64,000 nucleotides of DNA from an uncultured Bacteroidales bacterium (GCA_946411385.1 CAMKDV010000006.1:118779-182778); one strand, 5' to 3'; shown: positions 18,014-28,052, counted from the first letter of the stretch. Notes: generated from the sequence alone by a model not told the origin. A program made the numbers and translations.

Positions 18014-19234
18014 TTAGCCAAGGCGCTCGATGAGCTCCATGCACATGCGGGAGTTGTGGTAGGGACATTTCCAGAAGCCGGCTTTGTCCTCTTTGCGGTT
18101 GGGCGTGCCGTCGGGGAGAATCTCCCAGAACCACTCGCCGTGCTCGCGATCGATGAGTTTATCCATAATATAGGAATATGTCCGAATGGCCATATTCCAA
18201 TTTACCATTTGGTCATTTACCATTTTGTCATTTATTTGCTCATTGAGGCATTTGGTCATTTGCCATAGATTGACGAATCCGACGACGGCTTCTGCTTCCT
18301 CCCACCATGTGCGTTCGCCTATCGAGCCATCAGCGTGGAGGTCTTCCTGTGCGGCATGAGCCAATCGGAGCACCGTATCATCACAATCGATACCGAGGAC
18401 ATCCGTGGCTTCTTTCAATAGCCACGAGCACTCGATATCATGCCCTGCGCTGAACTGCGCGCTTGTAGGTTGCCACTGCTCGTCAAAGAACAGACCAAGG
18501 TGACCGCCGGGGAGGATGACATGACGCTGCATCGTATTGATAAGCGAGAGCAATGCCTCATGCACCTCGGCAGTTGGTGCAATGCGGTAATAGTTCGTAT
18601 AGGCCTCGAGCACATGCAGGTTGGTGTTCTGCGATTTGACGGTGTTCTCGTCCTTGTCGCTCAACCGCATATCGGTCAGCGGTTGCCAGTCGCGCGACGC
18701 CGCTTCCACATAACCGCCAAATTGCCGGTCGCGTCCATAGTCCTCCAAGATACGGAAAAACGACTCGGCTATCGGTCGGGCAGACTCATCGCCCGTAGCA
18801 CGGATATACTCGCTGAACGCATAGAGCATAAACGCCTGGGCATAGAACTGCTTGTGGGTGTCCAGCGGCTCGCCGTCAGCCGTCACCGACCAATAGCAGC
18901 CGCCATGATCCTTGTCAATCAGGTGCGCCTCAATGTAGCGCTTAGCCTGCTCGGCTGCTTGCAGGTATTCGGGCTTATACAGAATACGATAGGCGGAAGC
19001 AAACGACCACAGGATGCGCGCATTGAGGATAGCCCCACGCTGTGCGTCGGGAACGAGGATTTCGTTGCCGGTCACCTGCCCGTAGAAGCCGCCACGCTCG
19101 TTGTCGCGCAGCCGCAGCCAGTAGGCTAATATGTTCGTTTCAAGCACCTGCTGCGCAGAGGCTTTCAGTTGGTCATTGGTCATTTGCAATTTGTCATTTG
19201 TCATTTGCCATTTGCAATTTGTTTTTGGCGACAA
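18014..19234 (-). CDS. AGE-family 2-epimerase, likely cellobiose/mannobiose 2-epimerase
   Basis: The 406-aa product is an N-acylglucosamine 2-epimerase-fold (alpha/alpha barrel) enzyme. Family motifs: [44 protein letters not shown] (His near 262) and [11 protein letters not shown] (His393). In mannan loci this enzyme turns beta-1,4-mannobiose into mannosyl-glucose for the GH130 phosphorylase, which is exactly the upstream neighbour. Two stretches are made of repeat DNA. Residues 6-24 come from perfect heptanucleotides (19168-19220) and give [14 protein letters not shown]. Residues about 331-347 ([13 protein letters not shown]) come from 18199-18240. The start is uncertain: ATG 19234 overlaps the GH130 end by 41 nt, and the Met codons for residues 11 and 18 are alternatives. 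Confidence 0.9.
   Translation of the reverse strand: MSPKTNCKWQMTNDKLQMTNDQLKASAQQVLETNILAYWLRLRDNERGGFYGQVTGNEILVPDAQRGAILNARILWSFASAYRILYKPEYLQAAEQAKRYIEAHLIDKDHGGCYWSVTADGEPLDTHKQFYAQAFMLYAFSEYIRATGDESARPIAESFFRILEDYGRDRQFGGYVEAASRDWQPLTDMRLSDKDENTVKSQNTNLHVLEAYTNYYRIAPTAEVHEALLSLINTMQRHVILPGGHLGLFFDEQWQPTSAQFSAGHDIECSWLLKEATDVLGIDCDDTVLRLAHAAQEDLHADGSIGERTWWEEAEAVVGFVNLWQMTKCLNEQINDKMVNDQMVNWNMAIRTYSYIMDKLIDREHGEWFWEILPDGTPNRKEDKAGFWKCPYHNSRMCMELIERLG
19168..19220. repeat. Perfect heptanucleotide repeat (TTTGTCA/TTGGTCA/TTTGCAA)
   Basis: Seven consecutive 7-nt units run across the overlap of the GH130 3' end and the epimerase 5' end. They are translated in both genes: KLQMANDK in GH130 and KLQMTNDQL in the epimerase. 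Because 21 nt is three units, the peptide also repeats every seven residues. Confidence 0.9.
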
Positions 19235-20438
19235 GGGCTTTGATGGTCTCGACGCTGGCGGTGGTGGTCAAGCCGTCCTCGGGCGTGTGGAGGCAGTAGT
19301 CGATGAGTTGGTCGATGGTCGTTGTAGCTACATGCAGACGCGTGTCCGCCGAGGCATAGTAGATAAAGACACGGCGGGTATCTTTATCGGCTGTTGGCTG
19401 TTGGCCATTAGCCGTTGGCTCATCCACTATCCAGCCGTTGGCGAAAGCTACGTTCATCACATCGCCGACATACTCGCTGCCCTCGGGAACGAGGAACCAT
19501 CCGCCGGGTTTGGCGATGATGCGTGTGGGGTCATCCAGAGCGGTCATGTACATATAGAGCACGTAGCGCAATCCGCTGGCGGTGTTGCGTACTCCGTGGG
19601 CAAGATGCAGCCAGCCTTGTGCGGTCTTGATGGGTGCGGGACCTTCGCCGTTCTTGACCTCATAGATCGTGTGGTAGTTACGGGAGAAGATGATGCGCTC
19701 GTTACGCACCTCGGCGTGCGTGATATCTTCGGTGAGCGTCCAACCTATACCTCCACCCTTACCTGTATCAATAAAGCCGTCCTGAGGTCTTGTATAAAGC
19801 GCGTACTTGCCGTCGACAAACTCCGGATGGAGCACCACATTGCGCTGCTGGCAGAGGGATTTGAGGTCGGGCAGACGCTCCCAGTTCTTGAGGTCTTTCG
19901 TACGGGCAATACCTGCCGCAGCGGTGGCGGCAGAGGTGTCGAACGGCTTGGTCTCGTCGTGACGCTCCACGCAGAAGATGCCGTATATCCAGCCATCCTC
20001 GTGACGGGTGAGACGCATATCATAGACGTTGGTAGCAGGCGCGTTGCAGCCGTCGGGGAGCGTGACAGGCTCATCCCAGAACCGCCATCCGTCAATACCG
20101 TTGTCGGATTGAGCGACAGCAAAGAACGATTTGCGGTCAGCGCCCTCGACGCGAGCTACGACGGTATATTTGCCCTCGAACTTGATCGCTCCGGCATTGA
20201 GCACCGCATTCATCATGATGCGCTGCATCAAATAGGGGTTGGTCTGCTCGCAGAAGTCGTAGCGCCATTCCAGCGGCGTGTGCTCGGCGGTGAGGATGGG
20301 GTATTGGTACTTGGTATATATACCGTTGAAGCCTAACCCCGTCCCTTCCCTAAAAGGAAGGGTGACAGGTACATTTTGGCGATTGAGTAATGCATCATGC
20401 GCTTCACGAAGCATCTGGATTTGATCTGCGTATTTCAT
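19194..20438 (-). CDS. GH130 4-O-beta-D-mannosyl-D-glucose phosphorylase
   Basis: A 414-aa cytoplasmic inverting phosphorylase. It splits mannosyl-glucose with phosphate into mannose-1-phosphate and glucose. Family landmarks are [44 protein letters not shown] (Asp140, the expected proton donor), [38 protein letters not shown] and [12 protein letters not shown]. Compared with the Bacteroides enzyme as I remember it, three extra stretches stand out. They are [10 protein letters not shown] (about 26-35, a hairpin-like repeat at 20331-20368), [15 protein letters not shown] (about 340-354, heptamers at 19380-19424) and the C-terminal KLQMANDK. The start overlaps the esterase stop by 4 nt. Confidence in function is high; the effect of the insertions is unknown. 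Confidence 0.95.
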   Translation of the reverse strand: MKYADQIQMLREAHDALLNRQNVPVTLPFREGTGLGFNGIYTKYQYPILTAEHTPLEWRYDFCEQTNPYLMQRIMMNAVLNAGAIKFEGKYTVVARVEGADRKSFFAVAQSDNGIDGWRFWDEPVTLPDGCNAPATNVYDMRLTRHEDGWIYGIFCVERHDETKPFDTSAATAAAGIARTKDLKNWERLPDLKSLCQQRNVVLHPEFVDGKYALYTRPQDGFIDTGKGGGIGWTLTEDITHAEVRNERIIFSRNYHTIYEVKNGEGPAPIKTAQGWLHLAHGVRNTASGLRYVLYMYMTALDDPTRIIAKPGGWFLVPEGSEYVGDVMNVAFANGWIVDEPTANGQQPTADKDTRRVFIYYASADTRLHVATTTIDQLIDYCLHTPEDGLTTTASVETIKALVAKNKLQMANDK

Positions 20439-22588
20439 AATTGTTGTCCTAAGGCGTTATACATCTTTTTATTGCGAACAATAATCACTTGTCCGTCGCG
20501 AAAAAACTTCTCGCTGACAGCTGATGACTGATTACTGACCGGATTGATGCCGGTGGTGGTATTGTCGATGTGAGCAGCAAAGAACGCCATCATATCGCTG
20601 TACCATGTTGCGCCGGCTTGGTGCATCAGTTCGGGATTGTAGATCAGTTCTTTGTCCGTGCTCAGCAGGTTGTTATACGGCGCGATGTTGGTGTGCGGAG
20701 GACAAACATTGTCTTGCAAACCGATGCAGGCGATGGTAGCAGCGGAGATAGAGGTAGCGAGGTTCTTGGTATCGAAATACGAGAGGAACGCAAACATCTC
20801 AGCGTCAGTCATCGTGCCTTGGTTGGCGCGAGCCACCTCAGCCGGCCAGTTGGTGATCTGGAAGTAGTCGGGGAAGTCGCCAAGGAACGCTATACCCGGA
20901 GCAATAGCGCGCATCGGGTAGTCGCTCAGCGACGCCGCAGCATAGGTAAACGCACCGCCTTGGCTCTGCCCTTCGGCAAACAGGTTGCGCATATCGCTGG
21001 TGGAACGGGTAGCCATGAAGCGGATAGCCTGCACGCAGTCCATGAACGCTCCGCGGTAATAGTAGCTGTCCTTGTCGCCGAAGTTGAAAGCAAACCAGTC
21101 GCCGTAGGTGTTCACGAAATCGCCTTTGCCGTCCGGTTCGCGCTCACCGGCAGCACGGTTGTTGATGTACTGGCCGCGCGTGGAGAGGTAGAACTCGGCA
21201 TAATTAGGTTCGGCATCGCCCGAAGGGCAATAGGGCTTGACATCCTGACCACCGGGACGGTACCCCGAGTCGTAACCCATATAGTGCATGATCACCGGAT
21301 GCTGCTGCCCGTCTTGCGGTTCGCAATAGTAGCCGCGCACAACCACCGGCTCGCCCGTCAAGCCATCGGGAACAGAGTTCATCTCCACCAGATAGACCTT
21401 GCGTGCAGCGGTGGATTTGGCAGTGATCTCGGTGAGCGTGGCGTTCATGTCGATGGCTGCCAGTTGCGCCTTGGCGGTTGCCCAGAAACTGTCGAAGTCC
21501 GATTGTTTGTCCGGCGCAGAAACGATGGCGGTAGGATTGATGCCGAAGACGAAGGCGCGCGCCAGATCGTCGTTGACGATGCAGGTGGCTTTGTAGAAGC
21601 CGGCAGCAAGGTCGCTTTCGGTAGTCAGGACGATGTTCTCCGATGCACCGGCAGCTATCGTGCGCGTCAGGAACAAGGTATCCAAAGCAGCGGCTTTGTC
21701 GGTAGCGATCTCCACTTCCACATCCGCCGTCACGGCTTCCTCATAAGGATTCTCCACATGGATCGTGATGGATGGTTTAGCCGTGAACACCCAGTCATTG
21801 GTCACAGGCACGGACAGCGTAAGCGGCTTCAGATCAGCGGGATTGATAAGCAGCACCTCGGTGAGCGTATAGTTGCAACCGCTGACAATCACGCCACGTG
21901 CCTGCAGTTCGGCAAGCATATCGGCAGTGATGGTATAGTCGTAGTAGCGGCCGCTGATGAACGCCAACGGAGCATCCACCAGTTCCGTCCAAGCAGTGGT
22001 CTCTTTCAGCTGCAGTTGGGCGTTCGAACCGAGCGCGGCAAAACGGCAGCGCAGCAGCTGTCCCACCTGGGCATTGGCGAACTTGTTTGCCTCGATGGTT
22101 TGCCATGCACCCCAGTTGCTCGGCATAACTACCGAACCGCTCCAGATGGATTGCGTGGTGCCGGTCTGGGAGGGCGTATGCGTGAGAGTGATCTTGTTAG
22201 CCGTGTAGCCGGCACCTTTCACTACGAGGTAGTTACCTGCCGCCACATTGTCAATCATCGCTTGCGTCAGTGCGATGGTGGCCTTATGCGGTGCTGTCTG
22301 GCCCGACAGAGCATAGTTGTGCGTGTCGGTAAAATCCACCCAGTTCCACGCCGCATCTACATATTGCAGATAGACCTGCGGCCACTCGGTGCCGTTACTG
22401 ATGGCGGTGACATACACGTTGATCTCGTCACCGGCCACGGCTGCCGACAGGTCTGACGATGCAACCAGCGCATAACCCGACGACCAGTCGTCGGCACAAG
22501 TATACTCTTCCAAGTACAGAATGGTTTCCGTAGCCCATGTCAGCGAACACATCGCAACCATGGCGAATAGTAATGATATCTTTTTCAT
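20435..22588 (-). CDS. Secreted AXE1/CE7-type esterase with N-terminal repeated beta-modules, 717 aa
   Basis: A signal peptide (about 1-19, ending LTWA) is followed by two copies of the roughly 110-residue module described for the protein at 34392-35555 (ending KITLTH and TLTEVLLI), a linker beta-domain (about 250-350) and an alpha/beta hydrolase domain (about 360-680). The hydrolase shows [28 protein letters not shown], the nucleophile elbow GQSQGG (Ser near 541) and [12 protein letters not shown] (acid Asp). This pattern fits acetyl xylan esterase/cephalosporin deacetylase relatives. In a mannan locus the likely job is removal of acetyl groups from acetylated (gluco)mannan; that is inference. 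The C-terminus ([20 protein letters not shown]) is the shared tail. Part of the linker before it (VSNQSSAVS) is repeat-like DNA. Confidence 0.85.
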   Translation of the reverse strand: MKKISLLFAMVAMCSLTWATETILYLEEYTCADDWSSGYALVASSDLSAAVAGDEINVYVTAISNGTEWPQVYLQYVDAAWNWVDFTDTHNYALSGQTAPHKATIALTQAMIDNVAAGNYLVVKGAGYTANKITLTHTPSQTGTTQSIWSGSVVMPSNWGAWQTIEANKFANAQVGQLLRCRFAALGSNAQLQLKETTAWTELVDAPLAFISGRYYDYTITADMLAELQARGVIVSGCNYTLTEVLLINPADLKPLTLSVPVTNDWVFTAKPSITIHVENPYEEAVTADVEVEIATDKAAALDTLFLTRTIAAGASENIVLTTESDLAAGFYKATCIVNDDLARAFVFGINPTAIVSAPDKQSDFDSFWATAKAQLAAIDMNATLTEITAKSTAARKVYLVEMNSVPDGLTGEPVVVRGYYCEPQDGQQHPVIMHYMGYDSGYRPGGQDVKPYCPSGDAEPNYAEFYLSTRGQYINNRAAGEREPDGKGDFVNTYGDWFAFNFGDKDSYYYRGAFMDCVQAIRFMATRSTSDMRNLFAEGQSQGGAFTYAAASLSDYPMRAIAPGIAFLGDFPDYFQITNWPAEVARANQGTMTDAEMFAFLSYFDTKNLATSISAATIACIGLQDNVCPPHTNIAPYNNLLSTDKELIYNPELMHQAGATWYSDMMAFFAAHIDNTTTGINPVSNQSSAVSEKFFRDGQVIIVRNKKMYNALGQQL

Positions 22589-22593
22589 CAGGA

Positions 22594-23736
22594 TTATTTA
22601 TTTGTAATGTCTTTCAGGAACAAGGTACGCGGTGCGTCGTGGAAAGCGCGGAAATGGGTGACGCTCTCGGGAGAAGTGGGCACAGGCCCAAAGAACTCAT
22701 GTTCGGCATTGCGCCATACGAGGGCGTACGACAAGGGGTAGTCGCACAAGATGGGCAGCAGTACCCTATCCCACCAACCGGCGTCCGGCACATTGGCAAA
22801 ACCGCACTCGGTGAGAGCGATGAGCTTATGGTGCTGTTCGGCGAAATGACAAAGCACATCCAGGTCGGCACGCGTCTGGCGAACGAAATCTTCCTCCGTG
22901 CCCCACTCGTAGGCATCCAGACCGATAAGGTCGATGCGCTCGTCACCCGGGTACCACTCAAGGAACTTCTCCTCCGGCATGTTGCCGTCCAAATTCGGCG
23001 AGTAGCTCCACACTACCGACGGCATAAGGTTGCTATTGATAGTATCTTGCGTCAGGCGGTACAGGGCTTGGTACTCCTCGGCGGTGCAATGCGTAGCACC
23101 CCACCAGAACCAGGCACCGTTATTCTCGTGCCACGGACGGAAGATGAACGGCACAGGCTGCCCGTCACCATCACCCCACTGCGCGTTGTTTGTGGGGACC
23201 CCGTCCTCGGTGCGCAAAGATAACAGGAACATGCGCACGCGCTCGAGCCAGGTGAGGAACATCTGATGCTTCTCGCCGCCCGGAAGGATAGCCGCTACGG
23301 TGCCGTCGGTCGCTTCCCACGCACTGCCTTGAGGCCACTCTTGCGGCTCGGGCGTATCGGTAAGCGGATTGCGCGGATGCCAACTGATGGTGACGATACC
23401 GCCACGCTGATGGTGGGCAATGATCTCACGGCGCATCAGGTCAAACGGCACGCTGTCGAGGTTCTTGCTGTCACCCATCTCAATGCCGCCCAGCTCAAAG
23501 CCCATGACAGCCGGGTAATCGCCGCAGGTCTCCAGCACATCGCTGCGACCATTCTCGTATTCCCACCCGATACCATAAAACGGGTCATCCTGATGCCCGA
23601 ACATGCAGCCTTGCTCTTGCAATACGCGCAAGCGATGCAACAGCTGCTCACGCGGCATGGGCTGAGGTTTATGACAAGCGGTTAGCATAAGTCCGAAAAG
23701 GACGGCAACAAGCGTGATATATTGTGCGTGTTTCAT
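22594..23736 (-). CDS. GH26 endo-beta-mannanase lipoprotein (first of two)
   Basis: A 380-aa lipoprotein (lipobox LMLTAC, Cys21), so probably anchored at the cell envelope. GH26 signatures: MFGHQDD (45-51), WHPRNP, FIFRPWHENNGAWFWWG with the acid/base Glu204, VVWSYSPN, YPGDERIDLIGLDAY and ALTECG with the nucleophile Glu310. It cleaves beta-1,4-mannosidic links. Just before the acid/base strand the segment VPTNNAQWGDGDGQ (about 180-193) is encoded by a 31-bp element (23172-23202) that recurs in non-coding DNA at 63188-63218. It therefore looks like a repeat insertion in a loop near the active site. It lies between the GH36 and esterase genes in the operon. Confidence 0.93.
   Translation of the reverse strand: MKHAQYITLVAVLFGLMLTACHKPQPMPREQLLHRLRVLQEQGCMFGHQDDPFYGIGWEYENGRSDVLETCGDYPAVMGFELGGIEMGDSKNLDSVPFDLMRREIIAHHQRGGIVTISWHPRNPLTDTPEPQEWPQGSAWEATDGTVAAILPGGEKHQMFLTWLERVRMFLLSLRTEDGVPTNNAQWGDGDGQPVPFIFRPWHENNGAWFWWGATHCTAEEYQALYRLTQDTINSNLMPSVVWSYSPNLDGNMPEEKFLEWYPGDERIDLIGLDAYEWGTEEDFVRQTRADLDVLCHFAEQHHKLIALTECGFANVPDAGWWDRVLLPILCDYPLSYALVWRNAEHEFFGPVPTSPESVTHFRAFHDAPRTLFLKDITNK
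23172..23202. repeat. 31-bp GGGGACCCC element inside GH26 gene
   Basis: CACCCCACTGC...TGTGGGGACCCC matches 63188-63218 at 29 of 31 positions. The next ten bases (CTCGGTGCGC) appear inverted after the other copy. It contains the inverted pair CCCCAC...GTGGGG. Confidence 0.85.
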
Positions 23737-23742
23737 AACGTA

Positions 23743-26052
23743 TTATTTCAAATAAAAGATCCGTGACGGGAAATCCTGAGTATATTCGGTGGAAAGAGGC
23801 AGCAATAGTCCGACGGACATCAGGTATGCACCGGTGAACTGCTTGCCGTGAAGGGCACATGGCTCGCCTTTGTCCCACGCACCGATAGCATGATTGTACT
23901 GCACGCGGATATTTTTCTCCTCCAGCGTATACACCTTCTCGGGGTCAAGACCGGCAAAACGGATACGTCGCGGAGCCTGCTTCATGAAGTTGGTGAGCGA
24001 ATATGCAAACACTACGGCTTCCCGTTTGTCGTCGGTCACGTACATCAGTGCGGCAACGCTTTGCGTTTCCGGCAATTTGACATTTGTCATTTGTGATTGG
24101 TCATTATACGGGGAGACAAGGCGGTAGAGGTTGCCCAGCTGGATGATTGGACACAGAGCTTTGTAGTCGGCAAGAGCAATAGTGCATTGCAAGCGCTCTT
24201 CGTCGGTCATATGCTTGGGTTGAAGTTCGATACCCAAACGACCGCTCATCGCCACATCGCAGCGGAACTTGATCGGCACGACACGACCCGTCATCTGATA
24301 GGGCGAACCGCCTATATGTTGCGCCATGGCGTTAGATGGGAAGAAATACGAAGTGCCCCACTGGATATACACGCGCTGCAAGGCATCGTTGTTGTCACTG
24401 ACCCAGAACTCATCGAAATAGGGCATCAAGCCGTAATTGGCTCTGCCGCCACCCGAAGCGCAGTTCTGAATGACGATATCGGGATACTTGGCGCGGATGC
24501 GTTGGAGGACATTGAGCAAACCGAGGTGGTAATCAATGTACAGATTGTTGACCGCTGCGCTGTTAGAAGTTAGACCGCCCTTCGGGCTGTTAGAACGCTG
24601 CGCTGTTAGAGCATGTCCGTAGTTCTGTATCGACGCATTGGCATCCCACTTGATGTAGGAGATATACGGATTATTGCTCAGCAGCTCATCCACCATATTC
24701 ACCACAAAGTCTTGCACCTTCGGGTTGGTCATATCCAGCACCAGTTGCGTGCCGCCACGACCGAGTTTGAGTTCGCGTCCGGGGACTTGCAGTGCCCAGT
24801 CGGGGTGCTGCTCGTAGAGTTCGCTGACCGTATTGACGGCTTCGGGTTCGATCCATATACCGAACTTGATGTGCCGCGCTTTGGCAGCTTCGGTCAAGGC
24901 TTGCAAACCGTTAGGGAGCTTGCGGGTATCGACCACCCAGTCGCCCAGCGACGAAGAGTCATCATTGCGCGGATACTTGTCGCCAAACCAGCCGTCGTCC
25001 ATGACGAACAGTTCGCCGCCGAAAGCTGCTATATCGTCCATCATATCGATGATACGCTGCTCGGTGATATCGAAATAGATGCCTTCCCACGAGTTGAGCA
25101 GCACATCGCGTGTGGCGTTGCCGTCATGCAGGTAGCCGCAGCTGCGTGCCCAGCGGTGGAAAGTACGGCTCACGCCGCCCATGCCTTCGGTGCTGTAGGT
25201 TAATGCCAGATGAGGCGTTGTAAACACCCGCTTCGGCGCAAGTACATATTCCGACGACTGCGGGTCGATACCTGCGTACAGATGTACACCGCCATTATTC
25301 GGAGCATTGAGCCGCAACTCAAAATTGCCGTTCCAGCAGAGCGCAGCGCCAATCACGCGACCGCTGTTCTCAGATGGTGCACCGTCCAACGACAGCATCA
25401 GCTCGGGTGCATCCAGATGGGCATTACGCGAGCCGTCGGTATTGCGGATAACTTTCAGACCTCGCGTGAGAGGCTCGTGGGTAACAACTGCCTCCGCAGC
25501 CCAATCGCCGTGAAGATGCGTGAGCCAGACATTATCTCCCTCGCCGATATGCAGGTATCCGCTATCAAAACGCTTGAGCGTGACGGGCTGTTTCTCTTGG
25601 TGCTCGATCTCCGTCCAGGTCTCGATGATATCTACATTACGCCACGCCTTGTAACAGACGCGAACGGTGAGGGGCTGACGGGTGTCAGCTAAAGTGAAAG
25701 TTGAAAGTTGAAAATTGAAAGTTGATAGCTGCTCGACGCTTTTCACTCTCAGGTTCAACGACAGATCACCGTCAGCGTGTTGCACCTGAATGGCAGGCAG
25801 ATGGATCATATCGATATCGCCGAAAGCGGGATAGGCAGCCGACGGCTGATTGCTGATTGCTGATTGCTGATTGCTTATATCATCCGGCGTGGCAGACTTG
25901 TCGCCATAATAGAGCATAGCCAGCTGCTGTCCTTCCGTAGCATCAAGGATGAGACGGGTGTTGGGCGTCTCAAGGGTAACAAACGTAGCATGCACAGGGC
26001 ATATAAGCCCCATGCATGCCATCACCAAAAATAATAGATTACACTTTCTCAT
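23743..26052 (-). CDS. GH36 alpha-galactosidase, secreted, 769 aa
   Basis: After a signal peptide (about 1-23) come the beta-supersandwich and (beta/alpha)8 domains of clan GH-D. Key motifs: LFVMDDGWFGDKYPRNDD, KFGIWIEPEAVN, YIKWDANASI (nucleophile Asp near 470), NCASGGGRANYG and FWVSDNNDALQR (acid/base Asp near 551). It would remove alpha-1,6-galactose side chains from galactomannan. Four stretches are repeat-derived: SNQQSAISNQPSA (59-71, heptamers at 25843-25880), LSTFNFQLSTF (about 112-122, heptamers at 25690-25727), QRSNSPKGGLTSN right after the catalytic strand (a palindromic element at 24555-24612), and NDQSQMTNVKL near 652. Despite these, all catalytic motifs are intact. Confidence 0.93.
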   Translation of the reverse strand: MRKCNLLFLVMACMGLICPVHATFVTLETPNTRLILDATEGQQLAMLYYGDKSATPDDISNQQSAISNQPSAAYPAFGDIDMIHLPAIQVQHADGDLSLNLRVKSVEQLSTFNFQLSTFTLADTRQPLTVRVCYKAWRNVDIIETWTEIEHQEKQPVTLKRFDSGYLHIGEGDNVWLTHLHGDWAAEAVVTHEPLTRGLKVIRNTDGSRNAHLDAPELMLSLDGAPSENSGRVIGAALCWNGNFELRLNAPNNGGVHLYAGIDPQSSEYVLAPKRVFTTPHLALTYSTEGMGGVSRTFHRWARSCGYLHDGNATRDVLLNSWEGIYFDITEQRIIDMMDDIAAFGGELFVMDDGWFGDKYPRNDDSSSLGDWVVDTRKLPNGLQALTEAAKARHIKFGIWIEPEAVNTVSELYEQHPDWALQVPGRELKLGRGGTQLVLDMTNPKVQDFVVNMVDELLSNNPYISYIKWDANASIQNYGHALTAQRSNSPKGGLTSNSAAVNNLYIDYHLGLLNVLQRIRAKYPDIVIQNCASGGGRANYGLMPYFDEFWVSDNNDALQRVYIQWGTSYFFPSNAMAQHIGGSPYQMTGRVVPIKFRCDVAMSGRLGIELQPKHMTDEERLQCTIALADYKALCPIIQLGNLYRLVSPYNDQSQMTNVKLPETQSVAALMYVTDDKREAVVFAYSLTNFMKQAPRRIRFAGLDPEKVYTLEEKNIRVQYNHAIGAWDKGEPCALHGKQFTGAYLMSVGLLLPLSTEYTQDFPSRIFYLK
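24545..24616. repeat. Palindromic insertion element in GH36 (SNSPKGGLT-coding)
   Basis: GACCGCCCTTCGGGCTGTTAG forms a hairpin (GCCC/GGGC) and is flanked by direct words CGCTGCGCTGTTAGA. The same palindrome occurs in the SusD gene at 58198-58220. It is translated in frame. Confidence 0.85.
25690..25727. repeat. Heptanucleotide repeat in GH36 (AGTTGAA units)
   Basis: Units AGTTGAA, AGTTGAA, AATTGAA, AGTTGAT are translated as STFNFQLSTF. A second heptamer run (TTGCTGA x3, TTGCTTA) lies at about 25851-25878 in the same gene. Confidence 0.85.
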
Positions 26053-26111
26053 ACCTAAGAATTTAGGCTCTCAATCCTTTACTAACCAAAATCAATACCA
26101 TGAGTATTTGT

Positions 26112-26246
26112 TTACAGTCCTTCGCCGCTTTCAGCTGCTGTGCTGCCGAACTGTGGTTTGTTGGATGCAGTACCGGATGCACATAGCGTAACGCTGACGG
26201 ATATATTGATTGCCTCTGTTTGAGGGCTTTGATAATTGCGCTTCAT
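26112..26246 (-). CDS. Small peptide, 44 aa (MKRNYQSP...TLCASG type)
   Basis: An ATG at 26246 opens a 44-codon frame, MKRNYQSPQTEAINISVS, followed by VTLCASGTASNK and ending ESGEGL. It has the layout of short peptides often seen in Bacteroidales next to exported proteins: MK-x-Y-xxP, then a hydrophobic strand, a single Cys, and a polar tail. The peptide at 48923-49066 has the same pattern. It lacks a classical signal peptide. It sits between the module protein gene and GH36 in the second mannan transcription unit. Function is unknown. Confidence 0.5.
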   Translation of the reverse strand: MKRNYQSPQTEAINISVSVTLCASGTASNKPQFGSTAAESGEGL

Positions 26247-26284
26247 AACATTTATGATTTTGAAATTTACAATTTACGGTTGAG

Positions 26285-27943
26285 TTATTTTACCAATTGT
26301 CCCACGGCGTTATACGTCTTGCCGTCATGGATGATAAGTAACTGACCATCCTTAATCAATTTACGACTGAACGATTGACAATTGACGATTTCCTCATTGC
26401 CGGTGGCAGTATTTTCAACAAAACGGATTCGAACAGGTGCACCCTCGGCTGCCAAAGAGTTGTAGCTGCAGCTTAAGTATGCGTGGTACGGAGCGATGGA
26501 ATTACTCGTGCCTGTCACCTGGTAGAACGCCACACCGTCACCGCCGTTTTGGAGAACATAGTTATATGTCGAACCGGATGATGCCGGTACAGGGTTGATG
26601 CCTACATAGGTGCCGACCAGTGCGCCTTCTTGATATGTGCCGGTCTTTTCGCTTACATCATCCGATGCGCCGTTTTGGCTAAGGAACTCGTACTCGCCTT
26701 CATCGGCTACAATCAGTACGGGCTTGTCTTCTGTCAGTTCGCTCACTTCGGTAGCAACGATCTCGTTCGAGCCGTCGTTGGTCAGACGATACGCTTTAAC
26801 ACCATCGGGCAATGTAGGAACATTGAACGGTAATACGTAAGTTGCCATGCCGGCAGAAGTTACATCCAGATAGGCTGCAACATTGGTGGCAGGGGTGCCC
26901 TCTTTGTAGAAGACTTCTGTTACAGTATAGTTTACACCACGAACGACGAGTTTGTTGCCACGAAGTTGTTGTTCCATCTTATACGTTACCGGAAATTCTA
27001 CTACCATCGGTGCTTCGTCACTCCCTTGGAAGTAATACTCTACTACCGGGGAGAAATTCTCCCAACTATTGCCATACGCCAGTGCAACACGCGGAGCTGC
27101 TTCTGTACCAATGGCCGATACACGCACACAAAGGATATTTCCCACTTGCAGGTCTGTCAATTTAGATGCAGGTATATCATCCAACTCGTTCGACCATTCG
27201 CCTATTGCTTGCGAACCCGACCAGAGCGATGTAATACCTTTTTGTGCTACGTAGGTATGGATTGCCGTCGCATGCAAATAACTACCTACGAGGATAATAG
27301 GATCACTCTTCAGGCTCGTGACAACAGCCTCGGAAAGCACATCAACACCCGTAGCGGCTTCGCTCATGCTATGCTCTATGATGTTGGTTGCATAGTTGGC
27401 ACGCAATGCGTATAAGTGCCAATCACCTTCATGTATTTCTGTAACGGTAACACCCAATATGTCACCTTCTTGCAAATCTGCAAACAATGCATTACTCAAA
27501 GCATCTGATTGCTCCCAACTGGTTGTAGCATCGACATTTCCTTCCCACAAAGTCTTCTGATAGAGCAGTTCTACTTTGTTGAATGAATAATTCTGTCCGG
27601 TTACAATGAGTCCGTTGTTTTTTACTTCCGTTGCGGCAGCCTCTGTCAACACAAACGGATAAACACCAGTTTCGACATTATATTCATCGTATCCGAGTCC
27701 AGCCCATGATGTATTCTGCAAGCAGATACGTGCGTCATCCACAACGGCAGTTACCGTGATTACAATAACATCACCTGCACTTGCATTCGCAAGCACAGGG
27801 AACTCAGCCACAGGCATTTGTTTAGCGTTCCAACCGGCAACATTATGTGCGTCACCACTAAATACAACATCTGCCCGCGAGCCAATAACGGCACATGCCA
27901 GCAAGGCTACTAAAGTAATGAATTTTTTCATGATATTTATCAT
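26285..27943 (-). CDS. Secreted protein with three repeated beta-modules, 552 aa
   Basis: A signal peptide (VALLACAVIGSRA, cleavage near 24) is followed by three tandem modules of about 105-115 residues. Each has an early Trp-rich strand (VVFSGDAHNVAGWN, TLWEGNVDATTSWE, SLWSGSQAIGEWS), a central ADLQEGDILGVTV-like strand and a closing strand G-xx-Y-xxx-KVELL. A further beta-domain (about 340-520) resembles the CLP/YLF domain of the 475-aa protein at 49081. The protein ends in the shared tail (KLIKDGQLLIIHDGKTYNAV...). It is the first gene of the operon that encodes GH36 to ManA. I suggest a surface mannan-binding protein; this rests on context and modularity, not on a known family. Confidence 0.75.
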   Translation of the reverse strand: MINIMKKFITLVALLACAVIGSRADVVFSGDAHNVAGWNAKQMPVAEFPVLANASAGDVIVITVTAVVDDARICLQNTSWAGLGYDEYNVETGVYPFVLTEAAATEVKNNGLIVTGQNYSFNKVELLYQKTLWEGNVDATTSWEQSDALSNALFADLQEGDILGVTVTEIHEGDWHLYALRANYATNIIEHSMSEAATGVDVLSEAVVTSLKSDPIILVGSYLHATAIHTYVAQKGITSLWSGSQAIGEWSNELDDIPASKLTDLQVGNILCVRVSAIGTEAAPRVALAYGNSWENFSPVVEYYFQGSDEAPMVVEFPVTYKMEQQLRGNKLVVRGVNYTVTEVFYKEGTPATNVAAYLDVTSAGMATYVLPFNVPTLPDGVKAYRLTNDGSNEIVATEVSELTEDKPVLIVADEGEYEFLSQNGASDDVSEKTGTYQEGALVGTYVGINPVPASSGSTYNYVLQNGGDGVAFYQVTGTSNSIAPYHAYLSCSYNSLAAEGAPVRIRFVENTATGNEEIVNCQSFSRKLIKDGQLLIIHDGKTYNAVGQLVK

Positions 27944-27994
27944 TTTATTTTGTTGTTATTTCATGCTGAGGGAGATTGCTTCCAAAATCCGATG

Positions 27995-28002
27995 CAAAGG
28001 TA
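27995..28002 (-). promoter_or_regulatory. -7 box (TACCTTTG) of the mannan catabolic operon
   Basis: Minus-strand TACCTTTGCATC lies 51 nt upstream of the first gene. A -33 TTTG is absent. Instead TTGTGTCGG ends exactly 20 nt upstream, as in the other two mannan promoters. Confidence 0.75.
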
Positions 28003-28022
28003 GCACTTTTCTAGCATAATCA

Positions 28023-28052
28023 CCGACACAATTTTAGCATATCCCGACACAA
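28023..28052 (-). promoter_or_regulatory. Candidate AraC-type operator, two direct repeats
   Basis: TTGTGTCGG occurs twice with a 21-bp period (28023-28031 and 28044-28052). Both copies are followed by TATGCTA-AAA-like words. This fits helical-phase binding by a tandem AraC dimer. Confidence 0.6.

Noticed and set aside
20570..22456. A 628-codon plus-strand frame opposite the esterase gene
   Set aside because: Antisense shadow of a real gene with strong codon bias; no family motifs, no promoter, low-complexity His/Arg/Val composition.
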